Below, one piece after another: positions 8,571 to 16,182 of a stretch of DNA of 28,516 nucleotides. Made by a program: the position numbers and the translations under genes. Under the pieces are notes generated by a model that was given only the letters and a program-made list of their open reading frames with translations, did no database searches and was not told where the DNA came from. How positions within the stretch are numbered: the stretch's first letter is position 1; every line of letters begins with the position of its first letter. This DNA comes from an uncultured Opitutia bacterium (lineage in GTDB: Bacteria > Verrucomicrobiota > Verrucomicrobiae > Opitutales > MB11C04): positions 1-28,516 of the forward strand of contig CAJWWH010000009.1 of NCBI GenBank assembly GCA_913048545.1, in the 5' to 3' direction.

Positions 8571-8870
8571 ATGAGTGACTCCAAACCCAATCCCATGGAC
8601 ATCGATTATGTCTCGAATCTTGCCCGTATTGAACTGACCGAGCAGGAGAGAGAAAAATTTCACTCACAACTGGGGGATGTTCTCGTTTATTTCGAAAAAC
8701 TCAGTTCAGTGGACGTGGAGGGAGTGGAACCCACTGCCCATGCGTTTCCACGCTTCAATGTCTGGGATGAGGATGTTGCCAAGGAACCATTCACGGTTAG
8801 TCAGTCCACCCAAAATGCCCCCCAGTCGAGGAACGATCAGATTGTGGTTCCTAAGGTGGTTGAGGATTAA
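8571..8870 (+). CDS. gatC: Asp/Glu-tRNA amidotransferase subunit C
   Basis: GatC is the small subunit that wraps around and stabilises GatA in the GatCAB amidotransferase. The 99-residue product has the standard pattern: IDYVSNLARIELTEQEREKF, LGDVLVYFEKLSSVDVEGVEPT, and a late segment ending RNDQIVVPKVVED. The length is typical (about 95). It starts three bases after the pheT stop and is followed four bases later by gatA, in the common gatC-gatA-gatB order. Presence of GatCAB indicates that Gln-tRNA(Gln), Asn-tRNA(Asn) or both are made indirectly. Identification is secure. Confidence 0.95.
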   Translation: MSDSKPNPMDIDYVSNLARIELTEQEREKFHSQLGDVLVYFEKLSSVDVEGVEPTAHAFPRFNVWDEDVAKEPFTVSQSTQNAPQSRNDQIVVPKVVED

Positions 8871-8874
8871 GTCA

Positions 8875-10344
8875 ATGAGTGATTCCAGAATAACCGGAAA
8901 AACGGCAACTGCCCTTTCCCATGCATTGGCTGAAAAAGAATTGAGTGCCGTTGAAATTGCCAATGCATACATCAAACAAACCGATCGGGTGGACGGACAG
9001 GTACACGCGTTTTTACATCGTGACGACGAGGATTTCCTTAATCAGGCGAGGGCTTCTGATTCTCGAAGGGCTGAAGGGAACAGCCTTGGCCCACTCGACG
9101 GGGTTCCCATTGCAATCAAGGATGTTATTTCAGTTGAAGGGCAACCTCTGACTGCTGCGAGTAAAATACTTCAGGACTATATTTCTCCCTATGATGCGAC
9201 TGTAATAACCCGGCTTAAGGCTGCCGGTGCGGTCATTGGCGGACGGTTAAATCTCGACGAATTTGCCATGGGGTCCTCCACGGAAAATTCGGCTTACGGC
9301 CCCACTCGAAATCCCTGGGATTTCGATCGCGTACCAGGAGGAAGTAGCGGTGGAAGTGCGGCCGCCGTAGCGGCCCGGGAAGCACCGCTTACCTTGGGGT
9401 CGGATACGGGTGGTTCCATCAGGCAACCCGCTTCGCTTTGTGGAGTGGTGGGAATGAAGCCGACTTATGGAATGGTTTCCCGATACGGGCTCGCGGCTTT
9501 TGCCTCCTCTCTTGATCAGATCGGTCCTTTTTCGCAAACTGTGGAAGACACGGCTCTCCTGTTGGAGGTTATTTCCGGACATGATCCACTGGATTCCACC
9601 AGTTTTCCCTCGATTGTACCTAATTATTCTTCGGATCTATCGAAACCCCTTGAGCCCTGCTCGATTGGGTTGCCGAAGGAATTTTTTGGTGAAGGCATGG
9701 ATGAAGAGGTCAGGAAAGCGGTAGGACAAACGATAGAATTTTATCAGTCGCAAGGTCACCGTATTGTTGATGTTTCACTACCGACCACCGATCTGGCGGT
9801 TCCGGTTTACTATGTGATTGCAACTGCGGAAGCCTCATCCAACTTAGCCCGGTATGACGGAATCCGTTACACTTCACGCAGTGATCGGGCGGAAAATGCA
9901 ATTGATGTTTATGCCAAAAGTCGCGGGGAGGGATTTGGGGAGGAAGTGAAGCGCCGTTGCATTCTTGGTGCGTACGGATTAAGCAGCGGATATTATGATG
10001 CGTATTATTTACGGGCTCAAAAAACCAGAACTTTAATACGGGAAGATTTTACCCGTGTGTTTGAGGAGGTGGATGTAATCCTTACTCCGACCGCACCCAC
10101 ACCGGCTTTTCGATTTGGGGAAAAAAGTAACGATCCCATTTCCATGTATCTCAGTGATATTTACACAATTTCAACTAACCTTGCCGGACTGCCTGCTCTT
10201 TCCGTGCCCTGCGGTTTTACTGATTCAGGACTGCCTGTTGGCATGCAACTGATTGGGCAGGCATTTGAGGAGTCCAGTCTTCTTTCCATTGCCCACGCCT
10301 ACGACCGGGAGCACCAATATGGCTGCCGGGCACCCAGTATTTAA
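8875..10344 (+). CDS. gatA: Asp/Glu-tRNA amidotransferase subunit A
   Basis: GatA is the amidase that releases ammonia from glutamine and channels it to GatB. The open frame extends further upstream, but the ATG at 8875 (MSDSRITGKTATAL) gives the family's usual N-terminus and avoids overlapping gatC, for 489 residues. The amidase-signature catalytic triad is intact: K82 (GVPIAIKDV), S157 in GGSSGGSAAA and S181 in SDTGGSIRQPAS. The spacings of 75 and 24 residues are those of the Staphylococcus aureus enzyme (K79/S154/S178). The remainder, with LTPTAPTPAF and GLPVGMQLIG, is typical. It lies four bases after gatC and 18 before gatB. Identification is secure. Confidence 0.97.
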   Translation: MSDSRITGKTATALSHALAEKELSAVEIANAYIKQTDRVDGQVHAFLHRDDEDFLNQARASDSRRAEGNSLGPLDGVPIAIKDVISVEGQPLTAASKILQDYISPYDATVITRLKAAGAVIGGRLNLDEFAMGSSTENSAYGPTRNPWDFDRVPGGSSGGSAAAVAAREAPLTLGSDTGGSIRQPASLCGVVGMKPTYGMVSRYGLAAFASSLDQIGPFSQTVEDTALLLEVISGHDPLDSTSFPSIVPNYSSDLSKPLEPCSIGLPKEFFGEGMDEEVRKAVGQTIEFYQSQGHRIVDVSLPTTDLAVPVYYVIATAEASSNLARYDGIRYTSRSDRAENAIDVYAKSRGEGFGEEVKRRCILGAYGLSSGYYDAYYLRAQKTRTLIREDFTRVFEEVDVILTPTAPTPAFRFGEKSNDPISMYLSDIYTISTNLAGLPALSVPCGFTDSGLPVGMQLIGQAFEESSLLSIAHAYDREHQYGCRAPSI

Positions 10345-10362
10345 GGAAGGACTAAATTTGTA

Positions 10363-11700
10363 ATGAAATTTGAAGCAGTGATTGGTCTGGAGGTGCATGT
10401 TCAGCTGGATACGCATTCCAAAATGTTTACCCGTGTTCCCTGCGGTTTTGGGCATGCCCCCAATTCATTGACAGATCCTGTGGTGCTAGGTCTTCCCGGT
10501 GCCCTGCCGGTTATGAATCGGGAAGCCATTGAAAAATCAATTAAAGTGGGACTCCTGCTCGGTTGTAAAATTGCCCCTATCTGCAAATGGGACCGTAAAA
10601 ATTACTTTTATCCCGACATGCCCAAGAATTATCAGATTTCGCAGTTCGATCAGCCTATTTGCGAAGGGGGAGAAGTTGAAATTGAACTGCCCGGGGATTC
10701 ACCTGCGGTGATGGGAAAACATCGAATGGTTCAGTTAACCAGAATTCATCTCGAGGAGGATGTGGGGAAATTGACCCACTTTGAAAGCGACAGCCTGGTA
10801 GATTACAATCGTGCGGGTTCTCCTCTTCTTGAAATTGTAAGCGAGCCCGATCTCTATTCTCCGGAGGAAACTTTCGCCTATCTCAATTCTTTGCGGAATT
10901 CTCTCATTTATGCCGGTATTTCTTCTTGCGATATGGAAAAAGGTCAACTCCGCTGCGATGCGAATATTAGTGTTCGTCCGGTGGGGACGGAGACTTTGGG
11001 AACCAAGGTCGAAATAAAAAATCTCAATACCATTTCCGGGGTTAAAAATGGAGTGGAATACGAAATTAAACGTCAAATAAAAGCGATCGAAGCGGGCGAG
11101 GAAATTTTGCAGGAAACCAGAAGATGGAATCCTGATCAGCGCTACACTGCGCCGATGCGCTCCAAAGAAATGGCTCATGATTATCGTTATTTTCCCGATC
11201 CGGATCTTATGCCGGTCAAGATCAGTCAAGAGTGGATCGCCCGGGTCATGGAAACAGTTCCGGAAAAACCCTTTGATAAGCAGCGCAGATACATGGATGA
11301 CATGAATTTGCCTTACTCTATTACCTCGGCTCTTTGTCCGGATCTCACCCTGTGTCAATACTTTGAGGAAACTGCTTCCTTGACTAAAGACCCACGGAAA
11401 GTGGGAAACTGGGTGGTTAATGATTTACTCCGCGAACTTTCTGCTATGGAGGAGAAAGACACAGGCAGTTTGATTGACGGTTCATCAGTCACTCCTGCCC
11501 GCTTGGCTGAATTAATTAATCTGATTGAAGATGGTGTGGTCTCCAATAATGTCGCAAAAGAACTTTTTCCGGAAATGTTTTTGACCGGGAAGTCACCGTC
11601 TGAATTGGTGAGTGAAAAAGGGTTGGAAGTTCAGTCCGATCAGGGTGAAATCGAGTCGATTTGTTCCCAGGCTATTGCAAATGATCCCGACGCCAGTTAG
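10363..11700 (+). CDS. gatB: Asp/Glu-tRNA amidotransferase subunit B, cut short by in-frame TAG
   Basis: GatB phosphorylates the side chain of Glu-tRNA(Gln)/Asp-tRNA(Asn) and amidates it with ammonia from GatA. The 445 residues show the expected cradle domain: VIGLEVHVQLDTHSKMF at the start, FYPDMPKNYQISQFDQP, RIHLEEDVGKLTHF, DYNRAGSPLLEIVSEPD and RSKEMAHDYRYFPDPDL. The helical and YqeY-like tail follows. The frame stops at TAG 11698-11700, after AIANDPDAS. GatB is normally about 475-490 residues, and the missing C-terminal piece is encoded in the same frame immediately behind the stop. The product is therefore a truncated GatB, or a full-length one made by readthrough, or the TAG is a sequence error. 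Upstream AAGGAAGG is a fair but distant ribosome-binding site. Confidence 0.9.
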   Translation: MKFEAVIGLEVHVQLDTHSKMFTRVPCGFGHAPNSLTDPVVLGLPGALPVMNREAIEKSIKVGLLLGCKIAPICKWDRKNYFYPDMPKNYQISQFDQPICEGGEVEIELPGDSPAVMGKHRMVQLTRIHLEEDVGKLTHFESDSLVDYNRAGSPLLEIVSEPDLYSPEETFAYLNSLRNSLIYAGISSCDMEKGQLRCDANISVRPVGTETLGTKVEIKNLNTISGVKNGVEYEIKRQIKAIEAGEEILQETRRWNPDQRYTAPMRSKEMAHDYRYFPDPDLMPVKISQEWIARVMETVPEKPFDKQRRYMDDMNLPYSITSALCPDLTLCQYFEETASLTKDPRKVGNWVVNDLLRELSAMEEKDTGSLIDGSSVTPARLAELINLIEDGVVSNNVAKELFPEMFLTGKSPSELVSEKGLEVQSDQGEIESICSQAIANDPDAS

Positions 11701-11823
11701 AAATTCAGGGGTGGAAAAGACGGGGCAATCAATGCCCTCAAAGGCTTTGTGATGAAGGCAACCCGTGGTCAGGCCAATCCCAAAGTCGTCGATGAAATTC
11801 TCAGGCGCCTGCTTTCGAAGTAG
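11701..11823 (+). pseudogene. gatB: In-frame GatB C-terminal tail beyond the TAG stop
   Basis: Reading on in the gatB frame after TAG gives 40 codons and a second TAG at 11821-11823. The translation begins KFRGGKDGAINALKGFVMKA and continues TRGQANPKVVDEILRRLL. This matches what I know of the end of GatB in other bacteria: a D/K-F-x-x-GK-x-x-A block, then GxxMKA(T/S)xGQANP, then a final helix. Adding it gives 486 residues, the normal GatB length. This tail helical domain contacts the tRNA elbow. There is no ATG or ribosome-binding site that would make it a separate gene. It is listed as a broken 3' part of gatB; a sequencing error is the main alternative. Confidence 0.85.
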
Positions 11824-11848
11824 TCCGGACAGTCCCAGTCCTGCTTAC

Positions 11849-11880
11849 TTGAGACCGGGTCTCAAAAATCACTTTATTTT
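11849..11880 (+). terminator. Candidate terminator after gatB
   Basis: TTGAGAC (11849-11855) pairs perfectly with GTCTCAA (11859-11865) around a three-base CGG loop. A T-rich stretch follows only after about six bases. It sits after the second TAG of the gatB frame, which supports the view that the true gatB end is 11823 rather than 11700. Confidence 0.5.
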
Positions 11881-11889
11881 TTCATTTAT

Positions 11890-11898
11890 TGCTATAAG
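11890..11898 (+). promoter_or_regulatory. Candidate extended -10 promoter of the TonB operon
   Basis: TGCTATAAG at 11890-11898 fits the extended -10 pattern TGnTATAAt with one mismatch; no good -35 box lies upstream. A start from it would leave a leader of only about ten bases before the ATG at 11914, and would exclude the AAGGTGAG that could serve as ribosome-binding site. The real promoter may thus lie further upstream. I see no convincing Fur box. Confidence 0.3.
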
Positions 11899-11913
11899 GT
11901 GAGATTCACCATT

Positions 11914-12681
11914 ATGCATTTGGTTTTAAAAATTTTTATTCTTCTTCTGTTTTCTTTCTCCAGTCTCATGTTATGCGGACAGGTCAAGGAAACCCACCAA
12001 ATTATTGAGGAGTGGGTTAAAACGAAACAGTTACTCTCCGAAGAAGAAAGTGCCTGGAAATCAGAGAAGGCTGCACTCACTGATCTCGAGGATGCATTGA
12101 CCAAGGAAATTGGTGAACTTGAGGAGAAACTTGGTCAGTTTAAAAAAGAAAATATAGGTGCCGCCCAACAAAGAGCTGATTTGGCGGAGCGAAAGAAAAG
12201 CGCTGAGGCTGCTTCCCTCTTCTTTTATGAAGGAATGAAGAAAATAGAAACTGAAATTAAAGCAACGAACCATCTCCTCCCCTCCCCACTGCGTGATCGT
12301 CTTTCCACCTTTTTTGAAAAAATAGACTTTGAGCAAAATAAATCACTACCATTACGCAAAAGGCTTGAAGGAGGTATCGCGATTTTACAGGCCATTCACC
12401 TTTTTCATCGTGCGGTACATTTGGAAAGACAGGAATTCAAATTGAACGATGGTAAGTCACGCGAGTTTCGGGTTATTTATTTTGGACTGGGTGTGGCTTA
12501 TTTTGTAAATGAATCAGGTAATGTCGCCGGTTGGGGCAAGCCGGATGAAAATGGATGGCAATGGACTCGCGAGGACGGGTTGGCCGGAGAGATTTCGACC
12601 GGCGTATCGATTTTGGAAAATCGTGCCCTCCCACGCTTTCTGGAATTGCCATTTTCTTCTCCCCTGAATGTAGAAAAATGA
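11914..12681 (+). CDS. DUF3450-family periplasmic coiled-coil protein
   Basis: The ATG at 11914 is preferred over the GTG five codons earlier, because AAGGTGAG then lies upstream and a clean signal peptide begins (MHLVLKIFILLLFSFSSLML, cleavage near CGQ). The 255-residue protein is then largely coiled coil (about 30-110: EEWVKTKQLLSEEESAWKSE, EIGELEEKLGQFKKEN). A globular C-terminal part follows (RLEGGIAILQAIHLFHRAV, FRVIYFGLGVAYFVNESG, GWGKPDENGWQWTRED). These match DUF3450, a family that in Vibrio and Shewanella sits beside TonB2-type ExbB/TtpC genes. Its function is unknown; a periplasmic scaffold for the ExbB-like partner is inferred. The stop overlaps the next gene's ATG by four bases. 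Confidence 0.8.
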   Translation: MHLVLKIFILLLFSFSSLMLCGQVKETHQIIEEWVKTKQLLSEEESAWKSEKAALTDLEDALTKEIGELEEKLGQFKKENIGAAQQRADLAERKKSAEAASLFFYEGMKKIETEIKATNHLLPSPLRDRLSTFFEKIDFEQNKSLPLRKRLEGGIAILQAIHLFHRAVHLERQEFKLNDGKSREFRVIYFGLGVAYFVNESGNVAGWGKPDENGWQWTREDGLAGEISTGVSILENRALPRFLELPFSSPLNVEK

Positions 12682-14111
12682 ATTCCAAATCTTTGATCTT
12701 TTTTCTTTTTTTATTCGGATGGGGTTCTGATGTATTGGCACAGTCTATTAGTCAGGTTGCCAACGAAGCCAAGACTGATTTGAAGAATGCGATTAATGAA
12801 CTTGCTCAATTCCGGGATACCATTGAAAAGGAGAAAATTCCTTTGGCACGCAAGGTGGCCACCTTAGAGGAAAAGGCAAGAAAGCTTCGCAATGAACTTG
12901 AGCACAACCTCCGGTTAAGGGATAACCGTGAAGCCAGTTTGCTTCAGCTCCAGGATGAAGTGAAAGAGGGGGAAGCTGAACTTGATTACAGTCTTAGTTT
13001 GCTCAAGGATTACGCTTCCAGTTGGCATTACGGTATTCCTCCCGCCGAAGATGAGTTGTGGTCCTCCCAGCTGTCTGCAATCCTGTCCGAGCAGGAGAAA
13101 GCAGATACAAGAACCAAGGAATTTGAGGCATGCCTGGACGCAATGTCACTATCAATCTCCTCTATTCATGGGGTCTCCGGTGGCGTTTCCTTTACCGGTA
13201 ATGCAATTGTGCCTCCTGAAGGTACGCGTGAGGAGGGTACATTTTGGTCGTTGGGGCCCACCATATTCTTTTCGGGAATGAATGGATCCGCGGGATTTAT
13301 TGAGAACGGAATTGCGGGTAGATATGACCAAAAACTTAGTCTGTCTGCCCGTTCAGTTCTTAAGTTATCCCCCGTCCGTCTTGCTCCTGCCTCAAAAGAA
13401 ACTTCTTTAGTTATTAACTCGGCTCTTTCGCCTGATTCAATAAGTGGAAAAATTCCCGTTCTCCCTCTCGATCCCACCCTCGCCAAGGCATTGATTATGG
13501 AAAAAGGGGATTTAAGTATGATTGAAGAATTACAAAAAGGTGGAATTTGGATCTACCCTATTTTGTTCTTCGCCGTGCTTTCCCTGATGATTGCCGTGAT
13601 CAAAGCCATGCAAATTATTAATATCCAGGTACCGATCAAACCTGCGTCTCTGGATGGAGTTTTTCATGGACCCTTCGAATTGTTGAGGAAAACCGCCAAG
13701 GGGTATCAGGGCAAGAACCCTGAAATACTGGAGGAAATACTTTATGAGGCGATTATTGACATGCAGGTGAAACTTGAAAAAGCCCTTCCCTTAATCGCCG
13801 TCACCGCGGCCACCGCCCCACTTCTTGGTCTTCTCGGCACCGTGACTGGAATGATTGATGTTTTTAGGCAAATCACCAACTTCGCCAATCCTGAAAACAG
13901 CGAGCTTGCCCGGGGTATTTCCGAGGCCCTGGTGACAACGAAGTTTGGATTAATCACGGCAATTCCATCTTTGATTGCCCATGCGTTACTGACCCGGAGA
14001 TTGCAGGGGATTATCTCCAAGATGGAAGGGTTTTCCGCCCGCCTGGTCCGTCTGAAGCAGGAGGAAGCCGAAACCATAATCAAGGGAAATGCAGATGGCA
14101 CCGATTCTTGA
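12678..14111 (+). CDS. ttpC: Long ExbB/TolQ proton-channel protein with periplasmic extension (TtpC-like)
   Basis: The start at ATG 12678 overlaps the preceding stop (ATGA) and opens a signal peptide (MNSKSLIFFLFLFGWGSDVL, cleavage after AQ at about 22); the longer open frame upstream is read through the previous gene. The 477-residue protein has a periplasmic coiled coil (about 30-110) and a beta-rich stretch (about 150-270). The MotA/TolQ/ExbB domain follows, with membrane segments near 290-312 (IWIYPILFFAVLSLMIAVIK), 370-400 (TAAT-APLLGLLGTVTGM) and 415-445 (LVTTKFGLITAIPSLIAHAL). This is the layout of TtpC, the extra component of the Vibrio TonB2 system. It would couple the proton gradient to TonB work. 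The symbol is by analogy of domain layout and context. Confidence 0.82.
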   Translation: MNSKSLIFFLFLFGWGSDVLAQSISQVANEAKTDLKNAINELAQFRDTIEKEKIPLARKVATLEEKARKLRNELEHNLRLRDNREASLLQLQDEVKEGEAELDYSLSLLKDYASSWHYGIPPAEDELWSSQLSAILSEQEKADTRTKEFEACLDAMSLSISSIHGVSGGVSFTGNAIVPPEGTREEGTFWSLGPTIFFSGMNGSAGFIENGIAGRYDQKLSLSARSVLKLSPVRLAPASKETSLVINSALSPDSISGKIPVLPLDPTLAKALIMEKGDLSMIEELQKGGIWIYPILFFAVLSLMIAVIKAMQIINIQVPIKPASLDGVFHGPFELLRKTAKGYQGKNPEILEEILYEAIIDMQVKLEKALPLIAVTAATAPLLGLLGTVTGMIDVFRQITNFANPENSELARGISEALVTTKFGLITAIPSLIAHALLTRRLQGIISKMEGFSARLVRLKQEEAETIIKGNADGTDS

Positions 14112-14697
14112 TTTATGGAACCAGGCATCCCTTGTATGGGAAAAAGGTGGTATCCTTATGCCCGCACTGGCTGCGTTATCGCTCTACACTTATTACATTG
14201 CGTTTGATTTATGGTTTCGGCTCCGTTCCATTATTCCGCGCGACTTGCAGTCGTTCCCCAGAGAGAGGTGGGGAGCATTTCAGGGAGGCGGACGGATCAA
14301 TCAGATTATGCACTACTGTCTGTCTGATCATCAGGATGCGGGCGAGACCAAAAAGAGATTTGAGCAGGTCCGGACTGTTGACACCTCTTATTTAAACCGC
14401 AGGCTTCGATTTCTGATGGTTCTGGCTACCGCGTCACCTCTGATTGGTCTGCTGGGCACAGTGGGTGGAATGCTTAGAACCTTTGACGGTTTGAGCATGC
14501 AGGACAGTTACAAAATGGATCTGGTTGCGAGTGGAATCTCGGAGGCACTGGTCACCACCCAAGCTGGCCTGCTGGTTGCCATTCCTGCACTCGCTTTCTC
14601 TCATCTGCTCAAGCGTAAAAAGAAAGACTGGCTGCACTGTGTCAACCGGCTTGAAAGTATTTCCCTTCGACAACTTAAAAACCTTAATCCCGCATGA
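14095..14697 (+). CDS. exbB: ExbB/TolQ proton channel subunit (TonB2-type)
   Basis: This short ExbB of about 200 residues has three membrane segments: ILMPALAALSLYTYYIAFDL near the N-terminus, FLMVLATASPLIGLLGTVGG mid-protein, and LVTTQAGLLVAIPALAFSHL near the C-terminus. The A/T-SPLIGLLGTVxGM motif and the GISEALVTT turn are the MotA/TolQ/ExbB signature. ExbB forms the pentameric channel holding an ExbD dimer and uses proton flow to energise TonB. The ATG at 14095 has AAGGGA seven bases upstream; an ATG at 14089 is also possible. The gene overlaps the end of the TtpC-like gene by about 17 bases and the next exbD by four. The family is secure. Confidence 0.92.
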   Translation: MAPILDLWNQASLVWEKGGILMPALAALSLYTYYIAFDLWFRLRSIIPRDLQSFPRERWGAFQGGGRINQIMHYCLSDHQDAGETKKRFEQVRTVDTSYLNRRLRFLMVLATASPLIGLLGTVGGMLRTFDGLSMQDSYKMDLVASGISEALVTTQAGLLVAIPALAFSHLLKRKKKDWLHCVNRLESISLRQLKNLNPA

Positions 14698-15101
14698 TGA
14701 AGTTAAGGAGAAGATCCCTGTTGGAGGAGGAAGAGGATGGAATTAATGTTTCTCCTTTAATCGATGTGGTCTTTATCCTGCTGATTTTTTTTATTGTTTC
14801 TGCCACATTTGTCACTCTACCCGGAGTGGATGTTTCGAGACCGCGTGTTGAAAAGGCGGTCGCCCTCCAAAAGAACTCCGTTTTATTTGCACTTTCTGAA
14901 AGTAATCAGATTTTTCACGCTGGTGAATCAGTCCGGCTTACTGATGTTCCCCCGCTCATTAGTGAAGCGATTAAAGAGAGGGATAAGCCAGTGGTTATAC
15001 AGGTCGATCAGTGGGCCGACGCAAGTATCCTGGCTAAACTTGTAAGGGAAGCGAAGAAAGCCTCTCCTTCAGTGTCCCTTGCAACCTTAAAAACGAAGTG
15101 A
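14694..15101 (+). CDS. exbD: ExbD/TolR proton channel subunit, first copy
   Basis: This 135-residue single-pass protein has the ExbD pattern: a short cytoplasmic N-terminus, then INVSPLIDVVFILLIFFIVS with the membrane aspartate D24 that carries protons. A periplasmic domain follows, ending ILAKLVREAKKASPSVSLAT. ExbD dimerises inside the ExbB pentamer. Two ATGs are adjacent (14694 and 14697); the first overlaps the exbB stop as ATGA. The C-terminus runs four bases into the next exbD, so the pair is probably translated together. The presence of two exbD genes suggests a heterodimer or division of work, as in Helicobacter and some Bacteroidota and PVC operons; this is inference. Confidence 0.93.
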   Translation: MMKLRRRSLLEEEEDGINVSPLIDVVFILLIFFIVSATFVTLPGVDVSRPRVEKAVALQKNSVLFALSESNQIFHAGESVRLTDVPPLISEAIKERDKPVVIQVDQWADASILAKLVREAKKASPSVSLATLKTK

Positions 15102-15499
15102 AAAGAAGTTCGGACAGGCAGCATAACGAACAGACCGAAATCAATGTGTCTCCATTAATCGATATGGTTTTTATTCTGCTGATATTTTTTATTGTCGCCA
15201 CTTCTTTTGTGAACGAGATAGGAATTTCTTCTTCCTACAAAGATTCAAGTTCCGCCCGTGATATCGATACACCGCCTCTTTTATTTGATTTACCCGGTTC
15301 CGGACAGGTATTCCTGAATGGTTCTCCGGTTGGTCTGGAAGGAGTCGCACCGCAGGTGCGTAATGCGTTAACTCCGGCGCCACCCTCCGTCATTGTGAGA
15401 GTGTCTGCGGGAGCGAAAGCTGGATTTGCAACCCAGGTCATGGATCAGGCCCTCTTAGCGGGAGCGAATGCGGTTAAGTTGGTTGCCGATAATCAATGA
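15098..15499 (+). CDS. exbD: ExbD/TolR proton channel subunit, second copy
   Basis: This 133-residue protein repeats the ExbD plan: TEINVSPLIDMVFILLIFFI with the membrane aspartate at D22, then a periplasmic domain (SGQVFLNGSPVGLEGVAPQV). It starts at GTG 15098, four bases before the previous gene ends (GTGA). It shares the membrane segment with the first copy almost residue for residue, while the periplasmic domains differ clearly, so the two are not a recent duplication. It probably forms a dimer with itself or the first copy within the ExbB channel. The stop overlaps the tonB ATG by four bases. Confidence 0.92.
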   Translation: MKRSSDRQHNEQTEINVSPLIDMVFILLIFFIVATSFVNEIGISSSYKDSSSARDIDTPPLLFDLPGSGQVFLNGSPVGLEGVAPQVRNALTPAPPSVIVRVSAGAKAGFATQVMDQALLAGANAVKLVADNQ

Positions 15500-16182
15500 A
15501 AAAACTCTCTACAATTGACTGGATTCCCGGAATTGAATCCGAAACAAGTGGAGAAAGCCATTCCAAGAGTATTCTTTTTTCACTCCTGGTTTCCATCGGT
15601 TTGTTTTTTCTCCTTCCCTTGTCCGAATTTGTCCGGGATGAAGAATGGATCGTGCGCGAGGTTGAATCAGTGCCCTTTCAATCACCTCCACCACCCAAAA
15701 CGAAACTGGAGGAAAAGGTGGAGGAACTGTTAAAAAAAGAATCCGTCCCTCAGCCCCTGCAGACCGAGTCTGTACCCTTGAAAATTGAGGCACTTTCCGC
15801 AACCTTGGAGGTTGGCCCGGGCGATTTCAAAGCTGAGTTCTCATTGAACGATTTCACTCCGTCCGCAAAAGGATTTCTGGGGGATCTTGTTTTCGCCCTG
15901 CATGAATTAGATCGTACTCCCAATATTCTCAAAAGAGGTGTGCTTCTTTACCCTCCCCACCTCAAAAGAAGAGGTCTCGAGGGAGAAGTAAAATTATTGG
16001 TTCAAATTGACCCCAAAGGAAATGTCCGAGTTTTGGAAATTGTATCTTCCACTCATCCCGACTTTAATGAATCTGCCACCCAGGCAGCTGAAGGTTCCTC
16101 CTATGAAGCTCCCCGGCGAAATGGAGAGCCGGTTAAAGTACAATTTTATTTGCCAGTTCGATACAGCCTTCTTGACCAATGA
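15496..16182 (+). CDS. tonB: TonB-family energy transducer
   Basis: This 228-residue protein has a single N-terminal membrane anchor (about 25-45, ILFSLLVSIGLFFLLPLSEF) and a short Pro/Glu/Lys periplasmic linker (SPPPPKTKLEEKVEELLKKE). The C-terminal TonB domain runs about 150-225 (LEGEVKLLVQIDPKGNVRVL, then SSYEAPRRNGEPVKV). The linker is much shorter than in enterobacterial TonB, as is usual for TonB2-type proteins. TonB transmits energy from ExbB/ExbD to outer-membrane receptors by gripping their TonB box. It overlaps exbD upstream and the TPR gene downstream by four bases each. No TonB-dependent receptor is in the window, so the transported substrate is unknown. The domain call is secure. 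Confidence 0.9.
   Translation: MKKLSTIDWIPGIESETSGESHSKSILFSLLVSIGLFFLLPLSEFVRDEEWIVREVESVPFQSPPPPKTKLEEKVEELLKKESVPQPLQTESVPLKIEALSATLEVGPGDFKAEFSLNDFTPSAKGFLGDLVFALHELDRTPNILKRGVLLYPPHLKRRGLEGEVKLLVQIDPKGNVRVLEIVSSTHPDFNESATQAAEGSSYEAPRRNGEPVKVQFYLPVRYSLLDQ

Noticed and set aside
8677..8874. Longer N-terminus for GatA
   Set aside because: It would overlap gatC almost entirely and adds 66 residues unlike any GatA; the ATG at 8875 gives the standard start.
10735..11358. 207-codon open frame on the minus strand
   Set aside because: It lies wholly opposite gatB, shows no recognisable domain and has no start signal; it is a shadow of the real gene.
11698..11823. Global reassignment of TAG to an amino acid
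   Set aside because: The DUF1028 gene ends with TAG at 27411-27413 at its expected length, and the gatB tail itself ends at a TAG. No other gene in the window has an internal TAG.
12555..12677. Longer N-terminus for the TtpC-like protein
   Set aside because: The extension is read through the DUF3450 gene in another frame; the ATG at 12678 opens a proper signal peptide and overlaps the stop by four bases.
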